Origin: a virus
Direction: 5' to 3' (one strand)
DNA length: 44,099 nucleotides
IMG/VR virus record: IMGVR_UViG_3300030419_000770
Coordinates: 1-44,099 of that record
Below are positions 29,536 through 38,081 of the stretch, piece by piece. Numbering within the stretch: position 1 is the stretch's first letter; every line of letters starts with the position of its first letter. A program made the position numbers and the translations under genes. The notes below the pieces were generated by a model. That model was not told the origin of the DNA. It did not search any database and worked only from the letters and a program-made list of their open reading frames with translations.

Positions 29536-31908
29536 ATGGCAGAATTCCAAGTTCCACAAGATCTTGAAGGCGAAGAAGAGCTAGAAATCCTTTTTGATGA
29601 GGATGATAATGTTCTTTACCCCGAAGCACTGCAAGCTGAGGGTGAAATGCCTTTCGGTGAGAACATGGCTGACTATCTTGAGGATAGTGTTCTAGGTCAA
29701 ATCTCCTCACAGCTTATTTCTTCTTACGAAGACGACTTATCTTCACGACAAGACTGGTATGAGACCTTTAGAAACGGTCTTGACTTGTTAGGAATTGATA
29801 GCGAAGCTCGCAGTGAGCCGTTTGAAGGTGCAAGCGGGGTATACCACCCGTTACTAGCTGAAGCTACCACGCATTTTCAAGCACAAGCATACAAAGAACT
29901 TTTACCGGCTAATGGACCTGTAGATACAAAGGTTATGGGAGCATCTAACGACCCTAAACTGATGCAGGCTAACCGCGTAAAAGATTTCATGAATTATCAG
30001 CTAATGTATAAGATGGAAGAATACGATCCTGAAATGGATCAAATGTTGTTCTTCCTTCCGTTAGCAGGATCTGCATTTAAAAAGTGTTATTACGACCCTT
30101 CGATGGGACGAGTCGTTTCTCGTTTTGTTAAAGCTGAAGATTTAGTCGTTCCGTACACAACCACGGATTTACATACCACTCCTCGGATTACGCACGTCAT
30201 TAAAATGACTGAGAACGATATGCGTAAGTTACAGCTTAGTGGTTTCTATCGCGACGTAGGTATGACGCCTCCTGGATATACTACAGACGAAAATGTCATA
30301 CAAGAAAAGATTGACGAATTAGATGGAGTTTCTAGAACAGGTTCTTCTGAAGAATACACGTTGTTAGAGTGTCATGTAGAACTAGATATAGAAGGATTCG
30401 AACACACAGATGCGAACGGTGAAACGACTGGATTAGCGTTACCGTATATTGTAACTATTTGCCAAGACAACAGTGAAGTTTTGTCGATTAGACAGAACTA
30501 CGATGAGATTGATCCTATGCGTAAAAAGATTGAATACTTTACGCATTATAAATTCCTTCCTGGATTAGGATTTTATGGGTTCGGGCTGATTCACATGATT
30601 GGTGGAGTAACTAAGTCTGCTACAGCAATACTGAGACAGCTAATTGATGCAGGCACACTTGCTAATCTACCGGCTGGTTTCAAATCACGCGGATTGAATA
30701 TACAGCGTTCAGATGACCCATTACAACCAGGAGAGTGGCGTGACGTTGACGCTCCTGGAGGTACTATTCGCGATTCCTTCTTACCGTTGCCGTATAAAGA
30801 ACCTAGTGCAACTTTAGCCCAGCTGCTGGGGTTATTAGTTGAATCTGGACAACGGTTTGCGGCAGTAATGGATCAGCAGACGGGAGAAGGCAATAGTCAA
30901 GCTCCTGTAGGCACTACTGTCGCCCTTTTAGAAAAAGGCCAGAAGGTTATTTCTTCGATACATAAGCGACTACATTATGCACAGAAGAATGAGTTTAAGA
31001 TTCTAAAACGATTATTCGGAGAGTATCTACCTCCTGAATATCCGTACCAAGTACAAGGAGCACAACAGACTGTTTTTGCTCAGGACTTCAATAACAGTGT
31101 AGACATTGTTCCTGTTTGCGACCCTAACATTTTTAGTACTACGCAACGAATTATCTTAGCGCAGACGCAACTACAGATGGCGCAAAGTGCACCTCAGATT
31201 CACAATATGAAAGAAGCCTTCCGTAAGATGTATCTTGCGTTAAATATCAAAGATATTGACGACGTGCTTCTTCCTGACTTTGCCCCTACGCCTAAAGATC
31301 CTGTTCAGGAAAACATGGACGCATTAATGAATGTTCCGTTAAAAGCGTTTCCTCAGCAGAATCATGATGCACACATCCAAGCACATATGGCGTTTATGCA
31401 AAGCCCACAGATACAGCAGAACCCACAAGCAATGTCAGCGTTACAAGCGCATATTCAAGAACACATTGCATTGAAGTATCGAGTGCAGATGGAACAGATA
31501 CTAGCTGAACAAGGTATTCAGTTACCACAGCCTGGACCAGATGGTCAAATGCCGCAGCTTCCACCTGAAATGGAAAGTCAGATTGCGGTAGCGGCTGCTC
31601 AAGCTACGCAGCAAATAACAGGTCAAGAACAAGCACTAGCGCAAGCGATGGCGGCACAACAACAAGATCCGCAACGCCAGATGTTTGAAGAACAGATGGA
31701 ACTTGAATTTGAGAAAATTAATCAACGCGACAGAGAATCTGAACGCAAGATGCAACTTGAAAGAGAGAAGATTGAGTCTCAAGAACAGCAAACAGATATT
31801 AAGGTTGCTGCAGAACTTCAAGAAGCTGAAATGCAGAATGAGCGAGACATGGACTCTAACCTAACTGAGATCGCGAAAGTTGTTCGCGAATCCAGAGAAC
31901 AGGAATAG
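29536..31908 (+). CDS. Portal protein
   Basis: The 790-residue product is of P22-like portal size. Signature blocks: YEDDLSSRQDWYETFRNGLD, EPFEGASGVYHPLLAEATTH, LPLAGSAFKKCYYDPSMGRV, and GTLANLPAGFKSRGL. The C-terminal 120 residues are Gln/Glu-rich coiled coil (barrel and crown). It is the ring at the head vertex through which DNA is packaged. It lies between terminase and scaffold/capsid genes, as expected. Confidence 0.92.
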   Translation: MAEFQVPQDLEGEEELEILFDEDDNVLYPEALQAEGEMPFGENMADYLEDSVLGQISSQLISSYEDDLSSRQDWYETFRNGLDLLGIDSEARSEPFEGASGVYHPLLAEATTHFQAQAYKELLPANGPVDTKVMGASNDPKLMQANRVKDFMNYQLMYKMEEYDPEMDQMLFFLPLAGSAFKKCYYDPSMGRVVSRFVKAEDLVVPYTTTDLHTTPRITHVIKMTENDMRKLQLSGFYRDVGMTPPGYTTDENVIQEKIDELDGVSRTGSSEEYTLLECHVELDIEGFEHTDANGETTGLALPYIVTICQDNSEVLSIRQNYDEIDPMRKKIEYFTHYKFLPGLGFYGFGLIHMIGGVTKSATAILRQLIDAGTLANLPAGFKSRGLNIQRSDDPLQPGEWRDVDAPGGTIRDSFLPLPYKEPSATLAQLLGLLVESGQRFAAVMDQQTGEGNSQAPVGTTVALLEKGQKVISSIHKRLHYAQKNEFKILKRLFGEYLPPEYPYQVQGAQQTVFAQDFNNSVDIVPVCDPNIFSTTQRIILAQTQLQMAQSAPQIHNMKEAFRKMYLALNIKDIDDVLLPDFAPTPKDPVQENMDALMNVPLKAFPQQNHDAHIQAHMAFMQSPQIQQNPQAMSALQAHIQEHIALKYRVQMEQILAEQGIQLPQPGPDGQMPQLPPEMESQIAVAAAQATQQITGQEQALAQAMAAQQQDPQRQMFEEQMELEFEKINQRDRESERKMQLEREKIESQEQQTDIKVAAELQEAEMQNERDMDSNLTEIAKVVRESREQE

Positions 31909-32598
31909 GTGGCTTATTTATTAAGCAACATACCTCATTTTAACGCATGGATCCGAAAAGAATTTACACACAATCACATAGACTATCACGGAGAGTATTT
32001 ACACGCGGTTGTTTTTGCTGTAAATACCATTCCGGACAGATGTCTATCTTTTCAAGTAGTCTTTACGGGATTTGAACTTGATGCAGAAGAGGATGCAGAA
32101 AATATACACGGTGGCGCGATGTGGGCTAGGATGCCTATAACTGCGCTTGTTGCAGACTCCGTTTTAGAGGAGATGCCTGAAGCTATGCCTACGCATTTAG
32201 CTCAGCCGTGGGATTGTAGTTCTCATGAACATGCAGTAATCAAAATGGATCGTGTTTCCTCTAGCCCTTGGCTTTGTAAGATAGATAATGAATTCCACAC
32301 TGGACGTTATTTATTTACTGTTGACTACACTGGAAATGATATCGCTGATGATCCAGCACAACATAAACAAAGTCATGTGTTAGAACTAACGGATGCTGGT
32401 AAGTGGACAGGTAATATTGTTGCACTTCCTAACAACCGTGTAAGAGCGACTAACCCAGCACTTTGGGAGACAGGATCAGGCGCACCTGATTTTTATCCTA
32501 GTCAGCATTTACACAGTGCAGAAATTCATGACAGTTACATGGATCCAAAAGTGACTTTTAATAATTTGTATTCAGAAGGAGACAAAAGTGAAAGGTAG
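31909..32598 (+). CDS. Structural-module protein of unknown function
   Basis: GTG 31909 directly follows the portal stop with AGGAA upstream (229 residues). It is largely beta-rich, with HAVVFAVNTIPDRCLSFQVV, GGAMWARMPITALVADSV and HEHAVIKMDRVSSSPWLCKI. The family is frequent between portal and GroES in marine phages. No function known. Confidence 0.75.
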   Translation: MAYLLSNIPHFNAWIRKEFTHNHIDYHGEYLHAVVFAVNTIPDRCLSFQVVFTGFELDAEEDAENIHGGAMWARMPITALVADSVLEEMPEAMPTHLAQPWDCSSHEHAVIKMDRVSSSPWLCKIDNEFHTGRYLFTVDYTGNDIADDPAQHKQSHVLELTDAGKWTGNIVALPNNRVRATNPALWETGSGAPDFYPSQHLHSAEIHDSYMDPKVTFNNLYSEGDKSER

Positions 32599-32683
32599 AA
32601 AGAAAATGCCTAAGATGATGAAAAAAGGTGGGCCAACTAAAAAGAAAACTAAAAAATCTCCTAAGATGAAGAGGAGGAAGTAA
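32588..32683 (+). CDS. Very short basic protein of 31 residues
   Basis: AGAAGGAGA is placed 6 nt before GTG 32588; the frame ends with TAA overlapping the next ATG (TAATG). The product is MKGRKKMPKMMKKGGPTKKK followed by more Lys and ending KMKRRK, almost half Lys/Arg. Overlap with both neighbours and a good ribosome binding site support it. Similar tiny Lys-rich proteins occur in the head modules of marine phages; it may neutralise DNA in the capsid (inference). Confidence 0.6.
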   Translation: MKGRKKMPKMMKKGGPTKKKTKKSPKMKRRK

Positions 32684-32886
32684 TGAAGCGATATAACCGA
32701 GAGTATCCTGCACCTAGTTCTCAACCAGCAGGCGTTAAGGTAGAGCCTATGACTGCTTCTTCAGAAGGGTTTGCAACTCCTACTGAACTCAAGCAAAAAA
32801 CTATCGACATTCCTGGGAAAAAAGTGAAGACTAAAGGAACAGGAGCGGCGACTAAAGGTTTAGATTTCATTAGTTATGTTAACTAA
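32683..32886 (+). CDS. Small structural-module protein, unknown
   Basis: A 67-residue protein starting within TAATG, with GAGGAGG upstream. Polar and Pro/Lys-rich (EYPAPSSQPAGVKVEPMTAS, then IDIPGKKVKTKGTGAATKGL). The end is GLDFISYVN. Coupled by TAATG to the next gene as well. No function known. Confidence 0.65.
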   Translation: MKRYNREYPAPSSQPAGVKVEPMTASSEGFATPTELKQKTIDIPGKKVKTKGTGAATKGLDFISYVN

Positions 32887-33086
32887 TGGATTTTATAAAA
32901 ACTTCGGAGCATTTGCTCCGCAAATTACGAGAGCGTCAATACGACCTTTCGCAATCACTCGCTTCGGGGAGTGCAAACGACTATGTTCAGTACCAACGAA
33001 TAGTTGGGGAAATTTCAGGGTTAAATTTCGCTGAACAAGAGATAACAACCCTGCTTGGAAATATGGAAGATATAGATGACGACTAG
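32886..33086 (+). CDS. Small helical structural-module protein, unknown
   Basis: A 66-residue helical protein (KTSEHLLRKLRERQYDLSQS, then YVQYQRIVGEISGLNFAEQE) with an acidic tail. It overlaps the GroES gene by 11 nt. This kind of small coiled-coil gene commonly precedes the GroES-like gene in marine phage head modules. Function unknown. Confidence 0.7.
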   Translation: MDFIKTSEHLLRKLRERQYDLSQSLASGSANDYVQYQRIVGEISGLNFAEQEITTLLGNMEDIDDD

Positions 33087-33507
33087 CAAAAAAGTAGAGG
33101 ATAGAGTTTTAAATTTCGGGTCTGATACGTCTGAAGAACCGAAACCTACTCTAACGCACGAGAACGTAGATTCTCATACAGAAAAATTACCCAATCCAAC
33201 AGGATACAGGGTTTTAATTCTACCGTTTACTCCTCCAGAGAAAACGAAAGGCGGCATTATGTTAGCTAAACAAACTCTTGATAAAGAGCGGATAGCTACC
33301 ATAGTTGGGCTTGTTGTAAGACTAGGCCCAGATGCTTATTCCGACGAAGAAAAATTCCCAGAAGGCCCGTGGTGTAAAGAGGGTGATTGGGTGATTTTTG
33401 GTCGCTACGCAGGAGCTAGATTTAATATTGAAGGTGGGGATATGCGTCTCCTCAACGATGATGAAATCTTAGCCACTGTTAATAACCCAGAAGATATTCT
33501 GCAATAA
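33076..33507 (+). CDS. GroES-like co-chaperonin
   Basis: The 143-residue product has a disordered N-terminus (1-38) and a Cpn10 domain: GYRVLILPFTPPEKTKGGIM (first strand and mobile-loop region), VVRLGPDAYSDEEKFPEGPW, CKEGDWVIFGRYAGARFNIE and LLNDDEILATV. Phage GroES homologues (T4 gp31 type) team with host GroEL to fold the capsid protein. No GroEL is encoded here. It sits between portal and scaffold genes, which fits that role. Confidence 0.9.
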   Translation: MTTSKKVEDRVLNFGSDTSEEPKPTLTHENVDSHTEKLPNPTGYRVLILPFTPPEKTKGGIMLAKQTLDKERIATIVGLVVRLGPDAYSDEEKFPEGPWCKEGDWVIFGRYAGARFNIEGGDMRLLNDDEILATVNNPEDILQ

Positions 33508-33517
33508 GGAACTTAGA

Positions 33518-34387
33518 ATGGCTGAATCACAAGAAATTGAGTTAGAACTTCCCGAGGAAGAAGTAGATATTCATGAGGCTGATGTAATTCAAGAGTCTGC
33601 GCAAGACGTAAACTTTTCTGCTGAAGAGGAAACGTCTAATGAAGACGAGCTTAATGAGTATAGTGATGGCGTAAAGAAACGTATTGATAAATTAACTTAT
33701 CGTATGCGTGAAGCTGAACGTCAGCGCGAAGAAGCAGTAAAACTTGCTAAACAGATGGCTGAACAAAATGCTCAGCTTCAAACTAAACTGCAGTCTTCTG
33801 ACTCTACTTTAGTTAACGAATACGCTACTCGTGTAGAGAGTCAAAAAGAGCAAGCACGAAAAGCGTTGAAAGAAGCTCAAGAGTTAGGTGATGCTGAGGC
33901 TATTGCATTAGCTACAGAAGCAGTTGCTAAAACTTCCTTAGAAGAGCAAAATGCTCAACGACTGAAACAAAGACAACAAAGACCGGCAGCTCAACAGCCT
34001 CAACAGGGGGCTCAACAACCTCAGCAGCAAAACTTACAACCTGCACCTGTTGATCCAAGAGCTGAAGAATGGGCAGAAGAAAACCCATGGTTTGGAGAAA
34101 ATGAAGGAATGACCTATGCAGCAATGGGCATCCATCAGAAATTATTAGGTGAAGGAGTTCCTCCGAATACTAAACATTATTATCAAAGAGTGGATAGTGA
34201 AATGAGAGAACTTTTTCCGCAACAGTTCGCCGATGAGACGAAGAACGTGAAATCCCCTGTAGCAGGAGCTAGCCGTGGTGTTGGTTCCGCTAAGAAAGGC
34301 TCACGCAGTGTAAAACTCACTCCATCACAGATAGCTATTGCTAAACGTGTAGGGGTGCCTCTTGAAGAGTACGCAAAATATGTATAA
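33518..34387 (+). CDS. Capsid scaffolding protein
   Basis: The 289-residue product is acidic at the N-terminus, then a long coiled coil (about 48-150, KLTYRMREAERQREEAVKLA and onwards), a Gln/Pro-rich linker (about 150-180), and a C-terminal part with GSAKKGSRSVKLTPSQIAIA and KRVGVPLEEYAKYV, typical of scaffold C-termini that bind capsid protein. It lies before the decoration and major capsid genes. Scaffold proteins guide procapsid assembly and then leave or are cleaved. Confidence 0.85.
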   Translation: MAESQEIELELPEEEVDIHEADVIQESAQDVNFSAEEETSNEDELNEYSDGVKKRIDKLTYRMREAERQREEAVKLAKQMAEQNAQLQTKLQSSDSTLVNEYATRVESQKEQARKALKEAQELGDAEAIALATEAVAKTSLEEQNAQRLKQRQQRPAAQQPQQGAQQPQQQNLQPAPVDPRAEEWAEENPWFGENEGMTYAAMGIHQKLLGEGVPPNTKHYYQRVDSEMRELFPQQFADETKNVKSPVAGASRGVGSAKKGSRSVKLTPSQIAIAKRVGVPLEEYAKYV

Positions 34388-34399
34388 AGGAGATGACAA

Positions 34400-34867
34400 A
34401 TGACAGATCGAACCTCCAGATCTGCTGAAACCCGAGCAAAAAAAGCTCGCAAAAAGAAATGGCAACCACCTTCAATGTTGGACGCCCCAGAAGCACCTGA
34501 AGGATTTAAACACAGGTGGATACGTGCAGAAGTCAGAGGACACGATGACAAAGCGAATATGTCTAAGCGTATTCGTGAAGGATTCGAACCAGTAAGAGCG
34601 GAAGATCATCCAGATTTTGATGCTCCTACAGTGGACGATGGAAAGCACGCGGGTATAATTGGAGTAGGTGGCTTAGTTCTTGCAAAAGTTCCAGAAGAAA
34701 CCGTAGAAGAAAGAACCGATTACTTTGCACAAAGAAGTCGGGAACAACTTCAGGGAGTAGACAATGATCTTTTGCGGGATAGTGATCCTAGAATGCCTAT
34801 AAGTAAAAGAGACATTCAAAGGAACTCTAAGGTTGAATTTGGCAGTCGGAACTCAGGTTCTGATTAA
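34400..34867 (+). CDS. Head-module protein of unknown function
   Basis: A 155-residue protein, with AAAGGAGATG before the ATG. It begins with a basic segment (TRAKKARKKKWQPPSMLDAP), has EGFKHRWIRAEVRGHDDKAN, GIIGVGGLVLAKVPEETVEE, and ends with QRNSKVEFGSRNSG. This family regularly lies between scaffold and capsid genes in marine phages. Function unknown, perhaps a head assembly factor. Confidence 0.75.
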   Translation: MTDRTSRSAETRAKKARKKKWQPPSMLDAPEAPEGFKHRWIRAEVRGHDDKANMSKRIREGFEPVRAEDHPDFDAPTVDDGKHAGIIGVGGLVLAKVPEETVEERTDYFAQRSREQLQGVDNDLLRDSDPRMPISKRDIQRNSKVEFGSRNSGSD

Positions 34868-34895
34868 TTTATCACTCTAATATGAGGGTTTAATA

Positions 34896-35435
34896 ATGGC
34901 TAATACGGATGCACCTAATGGGTTCACTCCTGTAAAGTCCCTGTACGGGGGCACGGTTAGACCCAAGAAAATGCGTATTGCAAGTGCATACGGAACTGCT
35001 ATTTATAGCGGTGATGTTGTCACACTTTCTTCGGGCTATGTTAATCAGGCGGGAGCAACTTCAACTCCTGTTGGCGTGTTTTACGGTGTGTATTACACGG
35101 CTACAGATGGGACTCCTACGTTTTCTAAATCGTGGACTGCAAGCACAGCTACACTTGGCAGCGCAGATGCGGAAGCATATGTGTATGCTGATCCTGGCAT
35201 TGTGTTTGAAGCACAGTTCACAGCAGGAACTCCTGCGGTAAGTTTTATCGGCAATAAGTACACTTTGAGTACTACTGCTGGTAGCTCTACTAACGGTCGT
35301 TCTAAAGAGGGTGTAACAGCCACTACTTCTAGTGGTGTTGCTTTATGTGTCGGTTTTGTAGATTCTCCTAGCAATAGCATCGGTGCTTATGCTCGGGCGT
35401 ACTTTACATTCCCAACTAACACCTTCGCAGTTTAA
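34896..35435 (+). CDS. Probable capsid decoration protein
   Basis: The 179-residue product is beta-rich and low in charge: MANTDAPNGFTPVKSLYGGT, then IYSGDVVTLSSGYVNQAGAT, a Ser/Thr/Gly-rich centre and DSPSNSIGAYARAYFTFPTN. Small Thr/Gly-rich beta proteins directly before the major capsid gene are typical head stabilisation or decoration proteins; the assignment is from position and composition. Confidence 0.7.
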   Translation: MANTDAPNGFTPVKSLYGGTVRPKKMRIASAYGTAIYSGDVVTLSSGYVNQAGATSTPVGVFYGVYYTATDGTPTFSKSWTASTATLGSADAEAYVYADPGIVFEAQFTAGTPAVSFIGNKYTLSTTAGSSTNGRSKEGVTATTSSGVALCVGFVDSPSNSIGAYARAYFTFPTNTFAV

Positions 35436-35447
35436 GGAGAGTAATTA

Positions 35448-36356
35448 ATGGCTATTAATAGAGCACAACTCGTTAAAGAGCTTGTTCCTGGCCTTCATGC
35501 TCTCTTTGGACTAGAGTATGATCGTTATCCGAATGAGCACGAAGAGATTTTCGACACAGAAAACTCTGAAAGAGCTTACGAGGAAGAAGTCATGCTAACT
35601 GGCTTTGGAGAAGCACCGGTCAAGAGCGAAGGCTCTGCGGTGAACTACGACACTGCACAGGAAGCATGGACAGCACGTTATACACACGACACGGTCGCTT
35701 TGGCCTTCAGCTTGACTGAAGAAGCCATCGAGGACAACTTGTATGACACTCTGTCTTCTCGTTACACACGAGCACTAGCACGTTCCATGATGACCACTAA
35801 GCAGATTAAGGCAGCTAACATTTTAAATAATGCTTTTAGTTCGTCTTATGTTGGTGGTGATGGAAAAGAGCTTTGTGCAACTGACCACCCAACCGTTGGA
35901 AATGAAGATCAGAAAAATGAGCTGTCTACTGCAGCTGATTTGAATGAAACTTCATTGGAGCAAGCGTTGATTGATATTGCTGCGTTCGAAGACGAGCGCG
36001 GTCTTAAAATTAACGCTCAGGCAAGAAAGCTAATTATCCCACCTGCTTTGCAGTTTGTTGCGGATAGGCTTCTTGAATCTCCTGGAAGAGTTGGTACGGC
36101 AGACAATGATATTAACGCGGTTCGCAATATGGGCATGGTTCCTGAAGGCTACACCGTAAATCATTATCTGACTGATACTGATGCGTTCTTCCTGAAGACT
36201 GACGTTCCTAACGGACTTAAGCATTTTGTTCGTACGGCTGTATCAACAAACATGGAAGGTGACTTTGAAACCGGAAATGTGAGATACAAGGCCAGAGAGC
36301 GTTATAGCTTTGGTTGGTCTGATTGGAGAGGTATTTTCGGCTCTCCTGGAGCATAA
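35448..36356 (+). CDS. Major capsid protein
   Basis: The 302-residue product resembles Mu gpT-like HK97-fold capsid proteins: a head start FDTENSERAYEEEVMLTGFG, then YTHDTVALAFSLTEEAIEDN, the central CATDHPTVGNEDQKN loop, RKLIIPPALQFVADRLLESP and a C-terminal RYKARERYSFGWSDWRGIFG. AAGGAGAG precedes ATG. It is followed by a very strong terminator, which fits a highly transcribed gene at the end of the head operon. Confidence 0.88.
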   Translation: MAINRAQLVKELVPGLHALFGLEYDRYPNEHEEIFDTENSERAYEEEVMLTGFGEAPVKSEGSAVNYDTAQEAWTARYTHDTVALAFSLTEEAIEDNLYDTLSSRYTRALARSMMTTKQIKAANILNNAFSSSYVGGDGKELCATDHPTVGNEDQKNELSTAADLNETSLEQALIDIAAFEDERGLKINAQARKLIIPPALQFVADRLLESPGRVGTADNDINAVRNMGMVPEGYTVNHYLTDTDAFFLKTDVPNGLKHFVRTAVSTNMEGDFETGNVRYKARERYSFGWSDWRGIFGSPGA

Positions 36357-36362
36357 TACCAC

Positions 36363-36387
36363 AGGGGGGCTATGCCCCCCTTTATTT
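36363..36387 (+). terminator. Strong rho-independent terminator after the capsid gene
   Basis: AGGGGGGC-TAT-GCCCCCCT with a following TTATTT (stem 36364-36370 with 36374-36380, plus an A-T pair). It ends the head transcript or lowers expression of the downstream tail genes. Confidence 0.9.
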
Positions 36388-36460
36388 CTGGGAATATAAT
36401 AGCCCTAGCGACTGTCCCAGCAGACGCTTACGAAGACTCTAGGGCGAAACCTTTCGTAAG
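36388..36460 (+). ncRNA. Candidate kissing-loop RNA before the 36472 gene
   Basis: Two hairpins lie side by side. Hairpin 1: stem CTGGGA/TCCCAG (36388-36393 with 36415-36420), loop of 21 nt holding GCCCTAG (36402-36408). Hairpin 2: stem CTTACGAA/TTCGTAAG (36427-36434 with 36453-36460), loop of 18 nt holding CTAGGGC (36439-36445). The two loop segments are perfectly complementary over 7 nt, giving an intramolecular kissing loop. The last stem strand runs directly into the ribosome binding site GGAGG. A TATAAT hexamer at 36395-36400, in loop 1, is an alternative explanation (a -10 box), but no -35 is present at the correct distance. Confidence 0.55.
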
Positions 36461-36471
36461 GAGGAAAACCG

Positions 36472-36978
36472 ATGGCTCAGACGACTTTCGCTGGCCCCGT
36501 TAGATCACTCGCTGGTCTTATTAATGCTGGATACAATGGTGTTGTTAGCTTAACAGCTAATACAACAATTACTGTTGCTGATCATGCAGGACGACCACTT
36601 CTTTGTAATGATGCAGATGGTGTTTTTACACTGCCTAGTATTGTTGTTACAGAACCTACTGATAAAGGTTCTCCAAGTCAAACAGCCAATTTAGGTGCGC
36701 AATTTACATTTATAGTTGTAACAGCTGCTACTGACATGGACATCGTAACGGATGGTACTGACAAATTTGTTGGTGGAATTTACACAGGCGTAGATGATGC
36801 AACTGGTAAAACTTTCATCTCAGGTGCGTCTAATGACGTTATTACTCAGAACGGTTCTACTAAAGGTGGATTAGCTGGAAGTATTATCAGAGTTACTGCT
36901 ATAGCAAGTGCTAAATATGCGGTAGAAGGATTAATACTTGGTTCAGGTACACTTGTTACTCCATTCGCTGACTCTTAA
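36472..36978 (+). CDS. Beta-rich structural protein, unknown
   Basis: AAGGAGG lies before ATG (168 residues). A low-charge Thr/Ala/Gly-rich beta protein: AGYNGVVSLTANTTITVADH, GAQFTFIVVTAATDMDIVTD and GSIIRVTAIASAKYAVEGLI. It is probably a virion surface or stabilisation protein. The gene follows the terminator and kissing-loop candidate. Confidence 0.7.
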   Translation: MAQTTFAGPVRSLAGLINAGYNGVVSLTANTTITVADHAGRPLLCNDADGVFTLPSIVVTEPTDKGSPSQTANLGAQFTFIVVTAATDMDIVTDGTDKFVGGIYTGVDDATGKTFISGASNDVITQNGSTKGGLAGSIIRVTAIASAKYAVEGLILGSGTLVTPFADS

Positions 36979-36995
36979 TAGAGGAGTAAATTGAT

Positions 36996-37403
36996 ATGGC
37001 AGATGCAGTTACCAGTACAACTATTATGGACGGTACGCATAGAGCAGTCATCCAGATAACCAACCTTAGTGACAGCACTGGAGAAAGTGCTGTTACAAAA
37101 GTTGACGTTAGCGCGTTGAATGCTAGAGCCGATGGAACTGCGTGTAGTGGTGTTACTATTGATAAAGTGCACCACTCTATAACCGGCTTCACCCAAGTAC
37201 AATTACTTTGGGATGCAGACACGAATACGATCGCATTAGCATTGGCAGAGTCAAGTAATGGACATATGGACTTTAGCGGTTTTGGTGGATTACAGAATAC
37301 TTCTGGTACTGGAAAGACAGGAGATATTGCTCTAACTACCATAGGAGCTGCCGCTAACGATACTTATGTTATCGTTCTTGATTTATTAAAGCATTACGGA
37401 TAG
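36996..37403 (+). CDS. Structural protein of a common marine phage family, unknown role
   Basis: A 135-residue protein with AGAGGAGTAAA upstream. Characteristic parts: MDGTHRAVIQITNLSDSTGE, VTKVDVSALNARADGTACSG, IDKVHHSITGFTQVQLLWDA and FGGLQNTSGTGKTGDIALTT. The family usually sits between capsid and adaptor genes. It ends directly before the next ATG. Function unknown; virion location inferred. Confidence 0.75.
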   Translation: MADAVTSTTIMDGTHRAVIQITNLSDSTGESAVTKVDVSALNARADGTACSGVTIDKVHHSITGFTQVQLLWDADTNTIALALAESSNGHMDFSGFGGLQNTSGTGKTGDIALTTIGAAANDTYVIVLDLLKHYG

Positions 37404-38081
37404 ATGGCTACTTCAGGTACTAGAACTTTTAGTTTAGACGTAGCGTTAGCTATAGAGGACGCATACGAACTAGCAGGACTCGAACTTCGTACAGGTTACG
37501 ATGCGGTCACTGCTAGGCGTTCTTTAAATCTAATGTTTGCAGATTGGTCTAACAGAGGTGTTCAGCTTTGGGAAGTTGTAGAGGTCTCTCAGACTTTAAC
37601 TGAGGGAGATTCTTCTTACGACCTGAATGCTTACGATATTGATATACTAGACGCGATAATTCGAAGAACTGTTAATGGTGTTCAAACTGATTTTCAGATC
37701 TCTAGGGTTGATCGTAATGAGTACTTCAATATTCCTAATAAGAACTCTAAAGCTAGGCCCACACAGTTTTATGTAGAACGCACAATAACACCTAAAGTGT
37801 ATTTGTGGCCTTCTCCAGAAAACTCGACGGATCAGTTTATATCGTACAGATGGCAACGTATCCAGGATGCTACTGCTTCTGTTAACGATCTTGATGTACC
37901 TAGTCGATTCTTACCTTGTTTAACTATGGGATTAGCTTACTACTTAGCAGTTAAAAAGAACCCAGATAAAGTTGCTTTATTACAGCCTATGTATGAGCAA
38001 GCTCTTATGAACGCAATGAGGTTTGATGAAGATAGAACATCTGTACATCTGATTCCTAAAATAAGTTCTGTTTTCACCTAA
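37404..38081 (+). CDS. Head-tail adaptor protein (P22 gp4/SU10-like candidate)
   Basis: The 225-residue product starts with a helical FSLDVALAIEDAYELAGLEL, then YDAVTARRSLNLMFADWSNR, a beta part with IRRTVNGVQTDFQISRVDRN, and TQFYVERTITPKVYLWPSPE, ending in helices (TMGLAYYLAVKKNPDKVALL, PMYEQALMNAMRFDEDR). This helix-beta-helix plan fits gp4-like adaptors of short-tailed phages that connect portal and tail. Homology is inferred, not searched. It is adjacent to the next gene. Confidence 0.7.
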   Translation: MATSGTRTFSLDVALAIEDAYELAGLELRTGYDAVTARRSLNLMFADWSNRGVQLWEVVEVSQTLTEGDSSYDLNAYDIDILDAIIRRTVNGVQTDFQISRVDRNEYFNIPNKNSKARPTQFYVERTITPKVYLWPSPENSTDQFISYRWQRIQDATASVNDLDVPSRFLPCLTMGLAYYLAVKKNPDKVALLQPMYEQALMNAMRFDEDRTSVHLIPKISSVFT

